35,751 nucleotides of DNA from Candidatus Blautia merdipullorum (GTDB lineage Bacteria; Bacillota; Clostridia; Lachnospirales; Lachnospiraceae): positions 1-35,751 of the forward strand of contig DWYL01000267.1 of the NCBI GenBank assembly GCA_019118685.1. The letters are read 5' to 3'. The stretch's first letter is position 1. Each line of letters opens with the position of its first letter. The notes beneath the pieces are model-generated. The model was not told the origin of the DNA. It saw only the letters and a list, made by a program, of their open reading frames with translations, and did not search any database. A program made the translations under genes and the position numbers. Of the stretch, positions 1 to 8,510 are shown piece after piece.

Positions 1-783
1 ACCGATCAGAAGACGTTTCGGGTCTGTGGAAAGAGTTGTCTTACCTGTTCCGGAAAGACCGAAGAAGATAGCGGTGTTCTCGCCGTTCATATCTGTGTTT
101 GCAGAGCAGTGCATAGAAGCGATGCCCTTCAGAGGCAGATAGTAGTTCATCATGGAGAACATACCTTTTTTCATCTCTCCGCCGTACCATGTGTTTAAGA
201 TAACCTGCTCGCGGCTTGTGATGTTGAATACAACAGCTGTCTCGGAATTCAGGCCTAATTCTTTGTAGTTTTCAACTTTTGCTTTGGAAGCATTGTAAAC
301 AACGAAGTCTGGCTCGAAGTCTTTCAGCTCTTCTTCTGTAGGCTGGATAAACATATTTGTAACAAAGTGTGCCTGCCAAGCTACTTCCATGATGAAACGG
401 ATAGCCATACGTGTATCTTTGTTAGCACCGCAGAAAGCATCAACTACGAACAGTCTCTTGTTGGACAGCTCTTTGATCGCGATATCTTTTACAGTAGCCC
501 ATGCTTCTTCTGTTGCAGGATGGTTGTCATTTTTGTACTCGTCAGATGTCCACCATACAGTGTCTTTGGAGTTTTCGTCCATAACGATGAACTTATCTTT
601 AGGGGAACGTCCAGTATATACGCCAGTCATAACGTTTACTGCGCCCAGTTCAGTTACCTGACCTTTTTCGAAACCTTCCAGTCCTGGTTTGGTTTCTTCT
701 TCAAATAACTGCTCATAAGAAGGATTGTAAACAATTTCTGTAGTTCCGGTAATGCCATACTTACTTAAATTGATTTCTGCCAT
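1..783 (-). CDS. pckA: Phosphoenolpyruvate carboxykinase (ATP), N-terminal 261 codons, runs off left edge
   Basis: The reverse strand reads [20 protein letters not shown] from an ATG at 783 and stays open to base 1. This is the N-terminal half of the ATP-dependent PEP carboxykinase, which interconverts oxaloacetate + ATP with PEP + CO2 + ADP in the cytoplasm. The kinase-1a P-loop [16 protein letters not shown] falls at about residues 242-257, as expected in a protein of about 530 residues. The substrate-binding stretch [12 protein letters not shown] lies near residues 64-75. The start is supported by GAGAGG upstream in the leader. The C-terminal half is outside the window. In anaerobic fermenters the enzyme often fixes CO2 toward succinate or supplies PEP; which direction is used here cannot be seen. 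Confidence 0.97.
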   Translation of the reverse strand, partial: MAEINLSKYGITGTTEIVYNPSYEQLFEEETKPGLEGFEKGQVTELGAVNVMTGVYTGRSPKDKFIVMDENSKDTVWWTSDEYKNDNHPATEEAWATVKDIAIKELSNKRLFVVDAFCGANKDTRMAIRFIMEVAWQAHFVTNMFIQPTEEELKDFEPDFVVYNASKAKVENYKELGLNSETAVVFNITSREQVILNTWYGGEMKKGMFSMMNYYLPLKGIASMHCSANTDMNGENTAIFFGLSGTGKTTLSTDPKRLLIG

Positions 784-896
784 CTTACACTAACCTCTCT
801 TTTCTTATAATATAAGGTAAAACTTACAGGAATCTTACCTGGGGACCCCTGCAGTATTTCCGGAGAAAGGGGCACCGCCCACTTCCCATACCCTTA

Positions 897-924
897 ATTA
901 TACATATTTAGCAAATTAAATCAA
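897..924 (-). promoter_or_regulatory. Probable sigma-70-type promoter of pckA
   Basis: On the reverse strand TTGATT (919-924) and TATAAT (897-902) are separated by 16 bases. This implies a leader of about 107 nt before the pckA start. The leader contains a G/C-rich segment (about 840-885) with CCCCT and AGGGG that could pair. No known riboswitch was recognised in it. Confidence 0.6.
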
Positions 925-998
925 TAAAAATCCTTTAAAAAATTTTAAAACTGACAATATTTTAACAAGTTTTGACCGGAAAAAGAGCTTTTTGACAG

Positions 999-1898
999 TC
1001 AAAGGCTGTTTTTGTCCGGATGAAGCCGGGGAAAATCTTTGCAGAGCCGGATAAAGGCTTTCATGTTAGGGGTCAGATATTTACTTTTGTGATAAATGAC
1101 ATTCAGATTCCGGCTGAGGGGTTTCTGGAAGGGAAGGACTTTTACCAGGTTTTCCCGGGCATCCTTTTCTACCAGCAGATAGGGGAGAACCGCTACTCCC
1201 AGTCCCTGGGAAACGGCGCTGACAATGGCCTGGGTGCTGGAGCTTTCCCAGATAGGACGGACAAAAAGATGCTGGAGAGAAAAGCTGGCCTCCAGGATCT
1301 CTCTTCCGGCGCTTCCTTTTTCCCTCATTAGAAAAGGGTACGCAGCCATCTGGGAAAGAGTCACGCAGCTTTGGACTGCCAGAGGATGATCGGTAGGGAG
1401 AATGGCGCAGAGCTGGTCTTCCATGAAAGGAACTGCCTGGATTTCTGCATGTTCCGGCTGGGTTTCGATAAGCCCCAGATCTATAGTGTTGTCCAGTACA
1501 TACTGTTCGATGAGGCCGGAATTATTTACCACAGCCTCTACCCTGAGAGAAGGAAAGGTTTCCTGATAATTTTTGATCAGAGCGGGAAGGACATGGGTGC
1601 CGATGGTAATGCTGGTGCCGATGCGGATGGTACCCAGGGTATCCCAGTTCTTGATTTTTTTTTCCATATCTTCAAAAAGAGAAACAATGTGCAGGGCATA
1701 GCTGTAAAATTCACTTCCGGCCTCAGTAGGACGGATGCCCCGGCCGATCCTTTCAAAAAGCCGTATGCCGTAGTATTCTTCCAGTTCTTTTACAGCCAGG
1801 CTTACAGAAGGCTGGGCCAGGTGAAGCTCTCCGGCAGCTTTTGTAACGCTGCTGTGCTGATAAACAGTTACAAATATTTTCATGTGGCGAAGGGTCAT
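999..1898 (-). CDS. LysR-family transcriptional regulator
   Basis: A 299-residue protein of standard LysR length. The N-terminal winged helix-turn-helix (about residues 1-60) contains SSVTKAAGELHLAQPSVSLA, followed by the usual linker helix and a periplasmic-binding-like effector domain (about 90-290). The start is supported by AGGAG 8-10 bases upstream on the reverse strand. It is divergent from a two-gene chromate-type transporter, with 106 bp between starts. That AT-rich gap contains ATAATCATAG-like partial dyads where a LysR protein could bind. Its likely target is therefore the adjacent transporter pair (inference from position). The effector is unknown; the sequence most resembles the CysL/CysB-like group, but this is not a firm subfamily call. 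Confidence 0.9.
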   Translation of the reverse strand: MTLRHMKIFVTVYQHSSVTKAAGELHLAQPSVSLAVKELEEYYGIRLFERIGRGIRPTEAGSEFYSYALHIVSLFEDMEKKIKNWDTLGTIRIGTSITIGTHVLPALIKNYQETFPSLRVEAVVNNSGLIEQYVLDNTIDLGLIETQPEHAEIQAVPFMEDQLCAILPTDHPLAVQSCVTLSQMAAYPFLMREKGSAGREILEASFSLQHLFVRPIWESSSTQAIVSAVSQGLGVAVLPYLLVEKDARENLVKVLPFQKPLSRNLNVIYHKSKYLTPNMKAFIRLCKDFPRLHPDKNSL

Positions 1899-2004
1899 AG
1901 AATTTTCTCCTGATACATAATAAATTTTATATGATAATCATAGAATAATACTATTTTACCTATGAGTCAAGAAAAGTTATACTGGCAGAGAGGAGGGAAA
2001 TCCT

Positions 2005-2571
2005 ATGAAGAGTAAAAGAGAAGTTCTGCTGAAATTGTTTATATCTACTTTATATTTAAGCGCCTTTACTTTTGGAGGCGGCTATGTGATCGTGACACTG
2101 ATGAAGAAAAAGTTTGTGGACGAGTACCACTGGATCCGAGAGGATGAAATGCTGGATCTGGTGGCCATTGCTCAGTCTTCACCTGGGGCTATTGCAGTAA
2201 ACGGCGCCATTGTAGTGGGATACAAGCTGGCAGGCATGCCGGGAGCAGTCACTGCCATCATTGCCACCATCATTCCACCTTTTCTGATTATTTCCCTGAT
2301 TTCCGTGTTTTATCATGTTTTCCGCAGCAGCTTTCTCATCAGCCAGCTGCTGGAAGGTATGCAGGCCGGTGTGGGAGCAGTGATCGCCGCTGTGGTTTAT
2401 GAGATGGCGGGAGGGATCATCCAGGGAAAGGATCCAGTCTCTATTTTGATCATGGCGGGAGCTTTTGCCGCCACCTGCTTTTTAAGCGTTAATGTTGTCT
2501 TTGTTATTTTGGTCTGCGGCCTGATCGGCGTGATCCGGACTTTGTATGCAAGAAAGGAGAGGGAAGAATGA
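2005..2571 (+). CDS. Chromate transporter family protein, first half-subunit
   Basis: 188 residues, mostly hydrophobic, with about 5-6 membrane segments. The N-terminal signature FTFGGGYVIVTLMKKKFVDE and the segment IAQSSPGAIAVNGAIVVGYK are the two conserved blocks of the ChrA/CHR family (PF02417). Full-length ChrA has two such domains in one chain of about 400 residues. Here each domain is a separate gene, the short-chain CHR arrangement found in many Bacillota. The start has a strong GAGGAGGG site. It overlaps the next gene by four bases (ATGA), so the two are probably made in equal amounts and act together. The family moves chromate or other oxyanions such as sulfate; the substrate here is not known. 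Confidence 0.92.
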   Translation: MKSKREVLLKLFISTLYLSAFTFGGGYVIVTLMKKKFVDEYHWIREDEMLDLVAIAQSSPGAIAVNGAIVVGYKLAGMPGAVTAIIATIIPPFLIISLISVFYHVFRSSFLISQLLEGMQAGVGAVIAAVVYEMAGGIIQGKDPVSILIMAGAFAATCFLSVNVVFVILVCGLIGVIRTLYARKEREE

Positions 2572-3140
2572 TCTGGCTACAATTATTTTTCAGCTTTCTT
2601 CAGATCGGTCTTTTCAGTTTTGGAGGGGGCTACGCTGCCGTGCCTCTGATCCAGGAGCAGATCGTTAATATTCATGGATGGCTGGATATGGATCAGTTTA
2701 CAGATCTCATTACCATTTCCCAGATGACCCCCGGACCTATCGCTATAAACTCCGCTACTTTTGTAGGGATCCGGATCGGAGGGATCCCGGGAGCTCTGGT
2801 GGCTACCCTGGGCTGCATCCTGCCTTCCTGTATCATCGTTACCCTGCTGGCAAAACTGTATCTGAAATATCAGAAACTAGATGTGCTGCAAAGAGTCCTT
2901 GATTCCCTTCGTCCTGCAGTTGTGGCGTTGATCGCTTCAGCGGGGCTCTCTATCCTGATCACCGCTTTCTGGGGCAGTGAGGGAGTGATCCGGCTGGCTG
3001 ATACAAACTGGATCCTGGCAGCCATCTTTGTGATCAGTGTGGTGCTTTTGCAGAAACTGAAATGGAATCCGATCCTGGTCATGGTGCTGGCAGGCGTCAT
3101 GAAGCTGGCAGCGGCGGCAGCACAGAAATGGATATTCTGA
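2568..3140 (+). CDS. Chromate transporter family protein, second half-subunit
   Basis: 190 residues with the same CHR fold as its upstream partner: FSFGGGYAAVPLIQEQIV near residues 17-34 and ISQMTPGPIAINSATFVG near residues 50-67. The MTPGP motif is the better conserved version of this block. ATG overlaps the upstream TGA, indicating translational coupling. The two halves probably assemble into an antiparallel heterodimer (known for paired CHR proteins in Bacillus; inferred here). No obvious terminator follows. The convergent AraC gene begins its 3' end 27 bp downstream. Confidence 0.92.
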   Translation: MIWLQLFFSFLQIGLFSFGGGYAAVPLIQEQIVNIHGWLDMDQFTDLITISQMTPGPIAINSATFVGIRIGGIPGALVATLGCILPSCIIVTLLAKLYLKYQKLDVLQRVLDSLRPAVVALIASAGLSILITAFWGSEGVIRLADTNWILAAIFVISVVLLQKLKWNPILVMVLAGVMKLAAAAAQKWIF

Positions 3141-3166
3141 AAAATTTCCTGCCGGTGGAAGGTAGA

Positions 3167-4063
3167 TCAGACCTGAGGAGTTTTTGACTTTCGGAACTCT
3201 GAAGGAGTCTTCCCCATCCATTTCCGAAAGGTTTCTGTATAGTAGCTGGCGCTGCCAAACCCTACGGAAAGGGCGATCTCAATAATGGTAAGATCCGTAT
3301 TTAAAAGGAGTTCCATACTCTTGCTCAGCCGGTGCTGGGTCAGGTACATGGTGGGACTCTGGAAAAAGAACCGGGCAAAGAGCTTACAGCACTTGCTCTG
3401 TCCCACGGCTCCGGCAGCGGCAATATCCGCCAGAGAAATCTTTTCCATATAATTTTCCTGGATGAACCGGGCCATGTCTTTTGCAATGGACAGGTCACGG
3501 TTCTCCTGTATGTTTTTTTTCGTTGGATTTTTGTCAGCGGAAATATTTTCACAAAGCAGTTCCCAGATCCGGGCAAAGCCGGCCAGGATCTTTAAGGGGG
3601 CTGTTTTTTCTTGGCGGATATCATATAAGTAAAGGATTTTATCATATATATCCTTCTCCCAGGGAATTTCCGGTTTCAGGAGAAGATAGGGAAGGCCCGG
3701 ATTATGGAGCAGTGGGTTCACAAAATCCCGCTCAAAGGAAGGAAGAGGGCAGAGCAATATAGGATGGAGAAGAATACAGATAAAATCACATTCTTTTTTC
3801 TGCTGGGAAAAACCGAAATGCATCTGCCCTGCATTTACCAGAAGACCCTGTCCCTTTTTCAGCACCAGGAGTTCTCCATTCACATTATACTCTATTTCCC
3901 CGGATAGGACAGCGATCAGTTCTATATCATCATGCCAGTGATTGGGAGCGCTGTAATTGAGATACTGGGAGAGAAGACCTCTGCGGATATAGACAGGATA
4001 TTGGGGAATATCATAGCAGACTTTTTCAGAATAATTTTCATTTAATTCCATAATGATAGGCAT
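3167..4063 (-). CDS. AraC-family regulator with N-terminal cupin domain
   Basis: 298 residues. The N-terminal part (about 20-110) has the cupin-like sensor pattern HWHDDIELIAVLSGEIEYNV followed by a GQGLLVNAGQMHFG turn. The C-terminal part (about 195-295) carries two helix-turn-helix units, with IALSVGFGSASYYTETFRKW in the second. The start at 4063 is chosen because GAGG lies 8-11 bases upstream on the reverse strand. An in-frame ATG four codons later has no such site. Proteins of this type usually sense a sugar or related metabolite and activate nearby genes. The divergent acetyltransferase-MATE operon, 196 bp away, is the natural candidate target. Confidence 0.92.
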   Translation of the reverse strand: MPIIMELNENYSEKVCYDIPQYPVYIRRGLLSQYLNYSAPNHWHDDIELIAVLSGEIEYNVNGELLVLKKGQGLLVNAGQMHFGFSQQKKECDFICILLHPILLCPLPSFERDFVNPLLHNPGLPYLLLKPEIPWEKDIYDKILYLYDIRQEKTAPLKILAGFARIWELLCENISADKNPTKKNIQENRDLSIAKDMARFIQENYMEKISLADIAAAGAVGQSKCCKLFARFFFQSPTMYLTQHRLSKSMELLLNTDLTIIEIALSVGFGSASYYTETFRKWMGKTPSEFRKSKTPQV

Positions 4064-4259
4064 AGAGGATACCTCGCAGGATTGTTATAATTTTTCGCAG
4101 ATAAACGATAGAAATATTGTAAATTGGATTCTATAATTATAATTCAGATGGCAGGAAGGGTCAAGACCAGGACAGCAGGAGTACCAGCGCACCGGATAGA
4201 AAGAGAAGTGCTTCTGGCCGGATAAAAAACAGAAAAAAGTAAGATAAAGGAGAATACAT

Positions 4260-4880
4260 ATGGACAACAGATATCGGAGAGACCATGGAATGGCCTATTT
4301 TTCAGATGAAAGCGTAATGGCGGAACAGATGGCAACAAAGAAGCTTATCAGAGAGTACAACCAGGTAATGCCTTTTGAACCTGAGAAGGGCATGGAATGT
4401 CTGAATAAAACAGGTATGGTACATGGCGAAAGTGTATATTTTGAGCCGCCTTTTCACTGCGAATACGGCAGCCATATTACACTGGGGGAAAACTTTTATG
4501 CCAATGCAGGCTGCATTATGCTGGATGTAGGAAAAATCACCATTGGAAAAAATGTACTTTTCGGGCCAAACGTAGCTATTTACACAGCAGGACATCCGAT
4601 CCATCCGGACAGCCGGAATTCCGGTTATGAGTATGGAATCCCGGTTACCATCGGAGATAATGTGTGGATCGGGGGAAGCTGTGTGATCCTTCCAGGGGTG
4701 AAGATCGGAAATAATGCAGTGATCGGTGCAGGAAGCGTGGTAACAAAAGATATTCCTGATAATGTCTGCGCCGCAGGAAATCCCTGCAAAGTGATCCGGG
4801 AGATCACAGAAGAGGACCGGCCTTATTATTATAAGAAACAGCGGTTTGATGATGAAATCTGGAAGAAGATCAATGGATAA
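4260..4880 (+). CDS. Sugar O-acetyltransferase (maltose/galactoside acetyltransferase family)
   Basis: 206 residues matching the LacA/Maa group of hexapeptide-repeat acetyltransferases, which transfer acetyl from acetyl-CoA to a sugar hydroxyl in the cytoplasm. Residues 1-55 form the mac-type helical cap. From about residue 60 a left-handed beta-helix follows, with repeats such as ITIGKNVLFGPN and VTIGDNVWIGGSCVILPGVK. The catalytic histidine is in YTAGHPIHPDSR (about residues 103-114). GAGSVVTKDIPDNVCAAGNP is the usual C-terminal coil. RBS AAAGGAG precedes the ATG. It overlaps the next gene by 8 bases. Such enzymes are often detoxifying; pairing with an efflux pump fits export of an acetylated non-metabolisable sugar, which is inference. 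Confidence 0.93.
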   Translation: MDNRYRRDHGMAYFSDESVMAEQMATKKLIREYNQVMPFEPEKGMECLNKTGMVHGESVYFEPPFHCEYGSHITLGENFYANAGCIMLDVGKITIGKNVLFGPNVAIYTAGHPIHPDSRNSGYEYGIPVTIGDNVWIGGSCVILPGVKIGNNAVIGAGSVVTKDIPDNVCAAGNPCKVIREITEEDRPYYYKKQRFDDEIWKKING

Positions 4881-6246
4881 GAGAGAATTTCGAAAGAAGC
4901 TTCTTTCCCTGGTGCTGCCCATTACTTTTCAGCAGTTTATGCTGGCAGTAGTCAGCGCTTCAGACGCCCTGATGGTAGGCGTGATCGGCCAGGATCTCCT
5001 TTCGGCAGTATCTCTGGCAAGCCAGATCACCTTTGTATATAATCTGTTCCTTACAGCGATGACTATCGGGACCAGTATGTTTGCCGCCCAATATTGGGGA
5101 AAAGGAGATAAAGACGCTGTAGAACGGATCCTGGGGATCGTTCTGAGAAGCTCTATGTCGGTTTCCTTTGTTTTCTTTCTGGGAGCGACTTTTCTGCCGG
5201 AATATTTAATGAGGATCTTTACCCCGGATCCCGAACTGATCCATTATGGAGTACAATATCTGCAGATCGTAGGCATTACCTATCTTCTGTGCGGGATTTC
5301 CCAGATTTATCTGTGCATTATGAAAAACAGCGGCCTGGCATCTATGAGCATGATCATCAGTTCTACAGCGGCATTTCTGAATATTGTCCTGAACGCAGTG
5401 CTGATCTACGGCCTTTTTGGAGCGCCCAGGATGGAAGCGGCGGGAGCTGCCGCAGCTACAGCTATAGCCAGAGCAGCGGAACTCCTCTGGGTATTCTGGG
5501 AACTGAGAAAAACAGGAAGAGTCAAGATCCGTTTTCTCTATATACGCAAGCCGGATCAGGGATTAAAAAAGGACTTCTGGCATTATACTCTGCCGGTCCT
5601 GGGCAATGAACTGGTCTGGGGCGGAGGGTTTACCATGTATTCTGTGATCATGGGGCACCTGGGAACGGACGCAGTGGCGGCCAACTCTATTGCCAATATT
5701 GTGAAGAACCTGATCGCCAGTCTGGCAGGAGGAATCGGAAACGGCGGAAGCATTATGGTAGGCAATGAACTGGGAGCCGGCCGTCTGGAAATGGCCAAAG
5801 CCTATGGAAAAAAGCTGTGCCATATTGCAGTTGTAAGCGGTATCCTGTCCGGAATCTTTCTTTTGTTGATCAGTCCTGTGGTACTTCAGGTTACAGATCT
5901 GTCTGCCAGGTCTGAAGGCTATCTGAAATGGATGCTGGTAATGTGCGCCGTATATATGGTTGGAAAATATGTAAATGGAACTACTATCGGGGGGATTTTC
6001 TGCGCAGGAGGAGATTCCAGATTCGGATTTCTCTGTGATGCAGTGACCCTCTGGTGCTTCACTGTCCCGGTGGGACTTCTGGCGGCATTTGTGCTGAAGT
6101 GGCCAGTGCTGGCAGTATATTTTATTGTAAATTCTGATGAGATCGTCAAGCTTCCAGCAGTTTATCTCCATTATGGAAAATATAAATGGCTGAAGGATCT
6201 GACCGTCAGAGAAGAAGGGAAAGAAAAAATCCTTCAGGAAAAATAA
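4873..6246 (+). CDS. MATE-family multidrug/solute efflux transporter
   Basis: 457 residues from the chosen start, with about 12 membrane segments in two homologous halves, typical of MATE antiporters. Conserved MATE-like stretches include QQFMLAVVSASDALMVGVIG near the N-terminus and LPVLGNELVWGGGFTMYSVI at the start of the second half. A longer reading from 4846 is possible. The ATG at 4873 is preferred because it follows a GGAAGAAG site and aligns with the usual MATE N-terminus. The gene overlaps the end of the acetyltransferase, so the two form an operon. The energising ion (Na+ or H+) and the substrate cannot be read from the sequence. Confidence 0.92.
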   Translation: MDKREFRKKLLSLVLPITFQQFMLAVVSASDALMVGVIGQDLLSAVSLASQITFVYNLFLTAMTIGTSMFAAQYWGKGDKDAVERILGIVLRSSMSVSFVFFLGATFLPEYLMRIFTPDPELIHYGVQYLQIVGITYLLCGISQIYLCIMKNSGLASMSMIISSTAAFLNIVLNAVLIYGLFGAPRMEAAGAAAATAIARAAELLWVFWELRKTGRVKIRFLYIRKPDQGLKKDFWHYTLPVLGNELVWGGGFTMYSVIMGHLGTDAVAANSIANIVKNLIASLAGGIGNGGSIMVGNELGAGRLEMAKAYGKKLCHIAVVSGILSGIFLLLISPVVLQVTDLSARSEGYLKWMLVMCAVYMVGKYVNGTTIGGIFCAGGDSRFGFLCDAVTLWCFTVPVGLLAAFVLKWPVLAVYFIVNSDEIVKLPAVYLHYGKYKWLKDLTVREEGKEKILQEK

Positions 6247-6258
6247 GCCTGCTGACGA

Positions 6259-6329
6259 AGCAGAGAGAATTATCAGATGCGAGCCTGTTCCCGCATTTAT
6301 AAAACATATGTCCTGCTCAGCTCTCTGCT
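6259..6329 (+). other. Long nested inverted repeat in the 3' region after the MATE gene
   Basis: AGCAGAGAG (6259-6267) pairs exactly with CTCTCTGCT (6321-6329). Inside this, ATGCG (6277-6281) pairs with CGCAT (6292-6296). The element lies just before a strong terminator. It could be a stable 3' UTR fold, an RNA-stability element or a small RNA released from the 3' end. Confidence 0.5.
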
Positions 6330-6340
6330 GAATTTTTGAT

Positions 6341-6376
6341 AGGACCTCTGGAATTTGCCAGAGGTCCTGATTTTTG
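6341..6376 (+). terminator. Intrinsic terminator of the acetyltransferase-MATE operon
   Basis: AGGACCTCTGG (6341-6351) pairs perfectly with CCAGAGGTCCT (6358-6368) around a six-base loop, followed by GATTTTTG. Confidence 0.9.
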
Positions 6377-6560
6377 TCCGATTTCAGAAATCATCAGCAT
6401 CATACCATGATGCGTGCTAAAAATGTGCGTGTTTTTAAAACAAAGGTATTGCACGCGGATAATGAGCGTGTTATCATTAAAACACAAGAAAGGGTTTTCT
6501 AAAATCGCGGAATATTCTGTAGAAAAGTATTCTGTAAAAAAAGAATAAGGAGAGGATAAA
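6377..6560 (+). promoter_or_regulatory. Upstream region of the aldolase gene with dyad repeats
   Basis: No gene is seen here. GCGTGC (6412-6417) and GCACGC (6451-6456) form an inverted pair. GATAA (6458-6462) and TTATC (6471-6475) form a second dyad, and GCGTG recurs at 6427-6431 and 6466-6470. TATTCTGTA occurs twice between about 6512 and 6537. Together these look like regulator binding sites ahead of the aldolase. Which protein binds is unknown; the downstream LysR protein is one candidate. Confidence 0.35.
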
Positions 6561-7394
6561 ATGGCGTTAGTAACAATGAAATCCCTGTTGGAACAGGCGA
6601 AAAAAAATCATAGAGGGATAGGAGCCTTCAGCGTTGGAAATATGGAAATGGTCAAAGGCGCCGTAGAGGCGGCGGAAGAACTGAATACGCCGATTATTCT
6701 GCAGATCGCAGAGGTACGGCTAAATCATTCTCCCCTGGCTCTTATGGGGCCAATGATGGTACAGGCTGCAAAGGAAGCAAAGGTGGAGATCGCGGTCCAT
6801 CTGGATCATGGTCTGACTATGGAGGTAGTACAGAAAGCTCTGGACTATGGATTTACATCGGTAATGTTTGACAGTTCTACCTATCCTTTTGAAGAAAATA
6901 TAAAAAGAACCAGGGAGGTAGTCAGACTGGCAGAAAAATACGGCGCTACCACAGAAGCTGAACTGGGTCTGGTGGGAGGAAGCGAAGACGGAAGCTATGA
7001 TCATGGCATCCGCTGTACAAATCCTGATGATGCAAAACTGTTTTGCGAACGCACAGGAATTGACGCGCTGGCAGTTGCCATCGGGAATGCTCACGGCAAC
7101 TATCCTGTGGCTCCCAAACTTGCCTTTGATGTTTTAGAGGAGATCCATAAAAAAACGGAAGTTCCCCTTGTGCTCCACGGCGGAAGCGGAATTACAGATG
7201 ATGATTTCCAGAAAGCCATTTCCCTCGGGATTGTCAAGGTAAATATTGCTACAGCAAGCTTCAATAAGCTGACGCAGCGGGCAGAGGAATACCTGCAAAG
7301 CGAAGGAAAACATAACTTTTTCTCCCTGAATGAGGCGATGGTGCAGGGTACCTATGAAAATGTAAAACATCATATAGAAGTCTTTAACTGCTGA
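6561..7394 (+). CDS. Class II ketose-bisphosphate aldolase (fructose/tagatose-bisphosphate or related)
   Basis: 277 residues, the normal length for the GatY/KbaY/FbaA/IolJ family of zinc-dependent aldolases that split ketose-1,6-bisphosphates into DHAP and an aldehyde phosphate. Visible active-site features are HLDHG (His80, Asp82, His83), the TEAELG block (Glu132/134), zinc ligands His178 in AIGNAHG and His206 in VLHGGSG, and the phosphate-binding NIAT near 228-231. RBS AAGGAGAGG precedes the ATG. It is followed by a LysR gene and a URO-D-like gene, not by other glycolytic or tagatose genes. The true substrate could therefore be an unusual ketose phosphate. Family certain; exact substrate not. 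Confidence 0.93.
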   Translation: MALVTMKSLLEQAKKNHRGIGAFSVGNMEMVKGAVEAAEELNTPIILQIAEVRLNHSPLALMGPMMVQAAKEAKVEIAVHLDHGLTMEVVQKALDYGFTSVMFDSSTYPFEENIKRTREVVRLAEKYGATTEAELGLVGGSEDGSYDHGIRCTNPDDAKLFCERTGIDALAVAIGNAHGNYPVAPKLAFDVLEEIHKKTEVPLVLHGGSGITDDDFQKAISLGIVKVNIATASFNKLTQRAEEYLQSEGKHNFFSLNEAMVQGTYENVKHHIEVFNC

Positions 7395-7464
7395 GCCGGT
7401 TTCCCTGGAAAAAGCGGCAGGGGACCGGTGAAAGACAGGAATTGCTTATTTTACGGAGGACCGC

Positions 7465-8400
7465 ATGCAGTACATTGATATACTAGACGTTAATATTTAT
7501 CATCTGCAGCTTTTTATTTATACGGTTGAATGCGGCAGTATGACAAAAGCCGCTAATCTGGCCCATGTAAGCCAGTCTATGCTGAGCAAGACCATTAGCA
7601 AGCTGGAACAAAAATTTGGTCTGCAGTTATTTGTAAGGAAAAATAATGGACTGAGTGTAACGCCGGCGGGAAAGATCCTGTACGATGAATCAGTAAAGCT
7701 TAAAGGATCTCTGGAGCTGGCTTTGGAAAAAGCGCATCTTGCACAGGAGGCCAGACGGCTCCCTATCCGGGTTGCTTATCTGAATACAGTTGATCCCGGA
7801 GAATATATGAACCGTACCCTGGAGAATTTCGCTTCCTGCTATCCGGATTGTCAATTCCGGATTGAAAAAGGATCCTTTACAGAAATCCGGGAAATGATGT
7901 TCCATGATGAGGTAGATGTTCTTTTTACCTCTTTTTTTGAAGAAGAAGACTTTGACAGAGGCATTTATTACACGAAGAGAATGATCTGCTGCAGTCAGAT
8001 GGCATACATGTTAAAAACGAATCCCCTTAGTAAGAGAGAGAAGCTATATTTTTCGGATCTGCGGAATCAGAATTTTATTTCATTATCTCCCAGCAAATCG
8101 CCTAACTATATGAAAAACGCAATAACCAGATATTCTGCGGAAGCGGGGTTTATTCCTAAAATCGCATATTTTGTCCAAAGCAGCGAATCAATCTCAGAAA
8201 ATGAATTTGGAGAGTATGATATTTTTATTGCAGACCAATATTTTAATGTGCTTGATACAGAACGTTTTATTGCAAAAAAGATTGAAAATACGGAAGGCGG
8301 AGTTTCTCTTGTGTGCAGGAGAACAGGAAGCAGCCATATCCAGGAATTTGTCCGGGAAGCGGCAGCCTACTGGCATAAGAGTTATGACGATTTGGAATAG
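7465..8400 (+). CDS. LysR-family transcriptional regulator
   Basis: 311 residues. The N-terminal HTH (about residues 10-70) contains GSMTKAANLAHVSQSMLSKT, then the linker helix and an effector-binding domain to the end. RBS ACGGAGGA sits just before the ATG. The effector domain is less typical than that of the LysR near the left edge; for example HDEVDVLFTSFFEEEDFDRG replaces the usual short DLGL block. It lies between the aldolase and the URO-D-like gene, all on one strand, and probably controls one or both. A dyad with 6-bp arms just upstream of the URO-D-like gene is a candidate binding site. Confidence 0.9.
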   Translation: MQYIDILDVNIYHLQLFIYTVECGSMTKAANLAHVSQSMLSKTISKLEQKFGLQLFVRKNNGLSVTPAGKILYDESVKLKGSLELALEKAHLAQEARRLPIRVAYLNTVDPGEYMNRTLENFASCYPDCQFRIEKGSFTEIREMMFHDEVDVLFTSFFEEEDFDRGIYYTKRMICCSQMAYMLKTNPLSKREKLYFSDLRNQNFISLSPSKSPNYMKNAITRYSAEAGFIPKIAYFVQSSESISENEFGEYDIFIADQYFNVLDTERFIAKKIENTEGGVSLVCRRTGSSHIQEFVREAAAYWHKSYDDLE

Positions 8401-8456
8401 GGCCTTGCTATTTTGTCATTTCCCAATCTCTTGGAATAATAGTATAATTTTTTCAG

Positions 8457-8470
8457 ATAGTTTTAACTAT
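8457..8470 (+). promoter_or_regulatory. Candidate LysR-type operator ahead of the URO-D-like gene
   Basis: ATAGTT and AACTAT form 6-bp inverted arms around two bases. It lies 9 bases downstream of a TATAAT hexamer (8443-8448) that has no good -35 at normal spacing. A missing -35 fits an activator-dependent promoter, although LysR activators more often bind upstream of -35. Confidence 0.4.
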
Positions 8471-8510
8471 TGCAGTAACGTGACAGATAACAAAAAGAAA
8501 GGGTGGGAAT

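Noticed and set aside
784-890. Possible riboswitch in the pckA leader
   Set aside because: A G/C-rich pairing is possible but no known riboswitch core was recognised.
2005-3140. A frameshifted single chrA gene
   Set aside because: The two frames each have their own ribosome site or coupled start and complete domain ends. Split CHR pairs are a known arrangement in Bacillota.
4302-4922. A 206-codon reverse-strand frame over the acetyltransferase gene
   Set aside because: Antisense shadow of a gene with a complete hexapeptide-repeat pattern.
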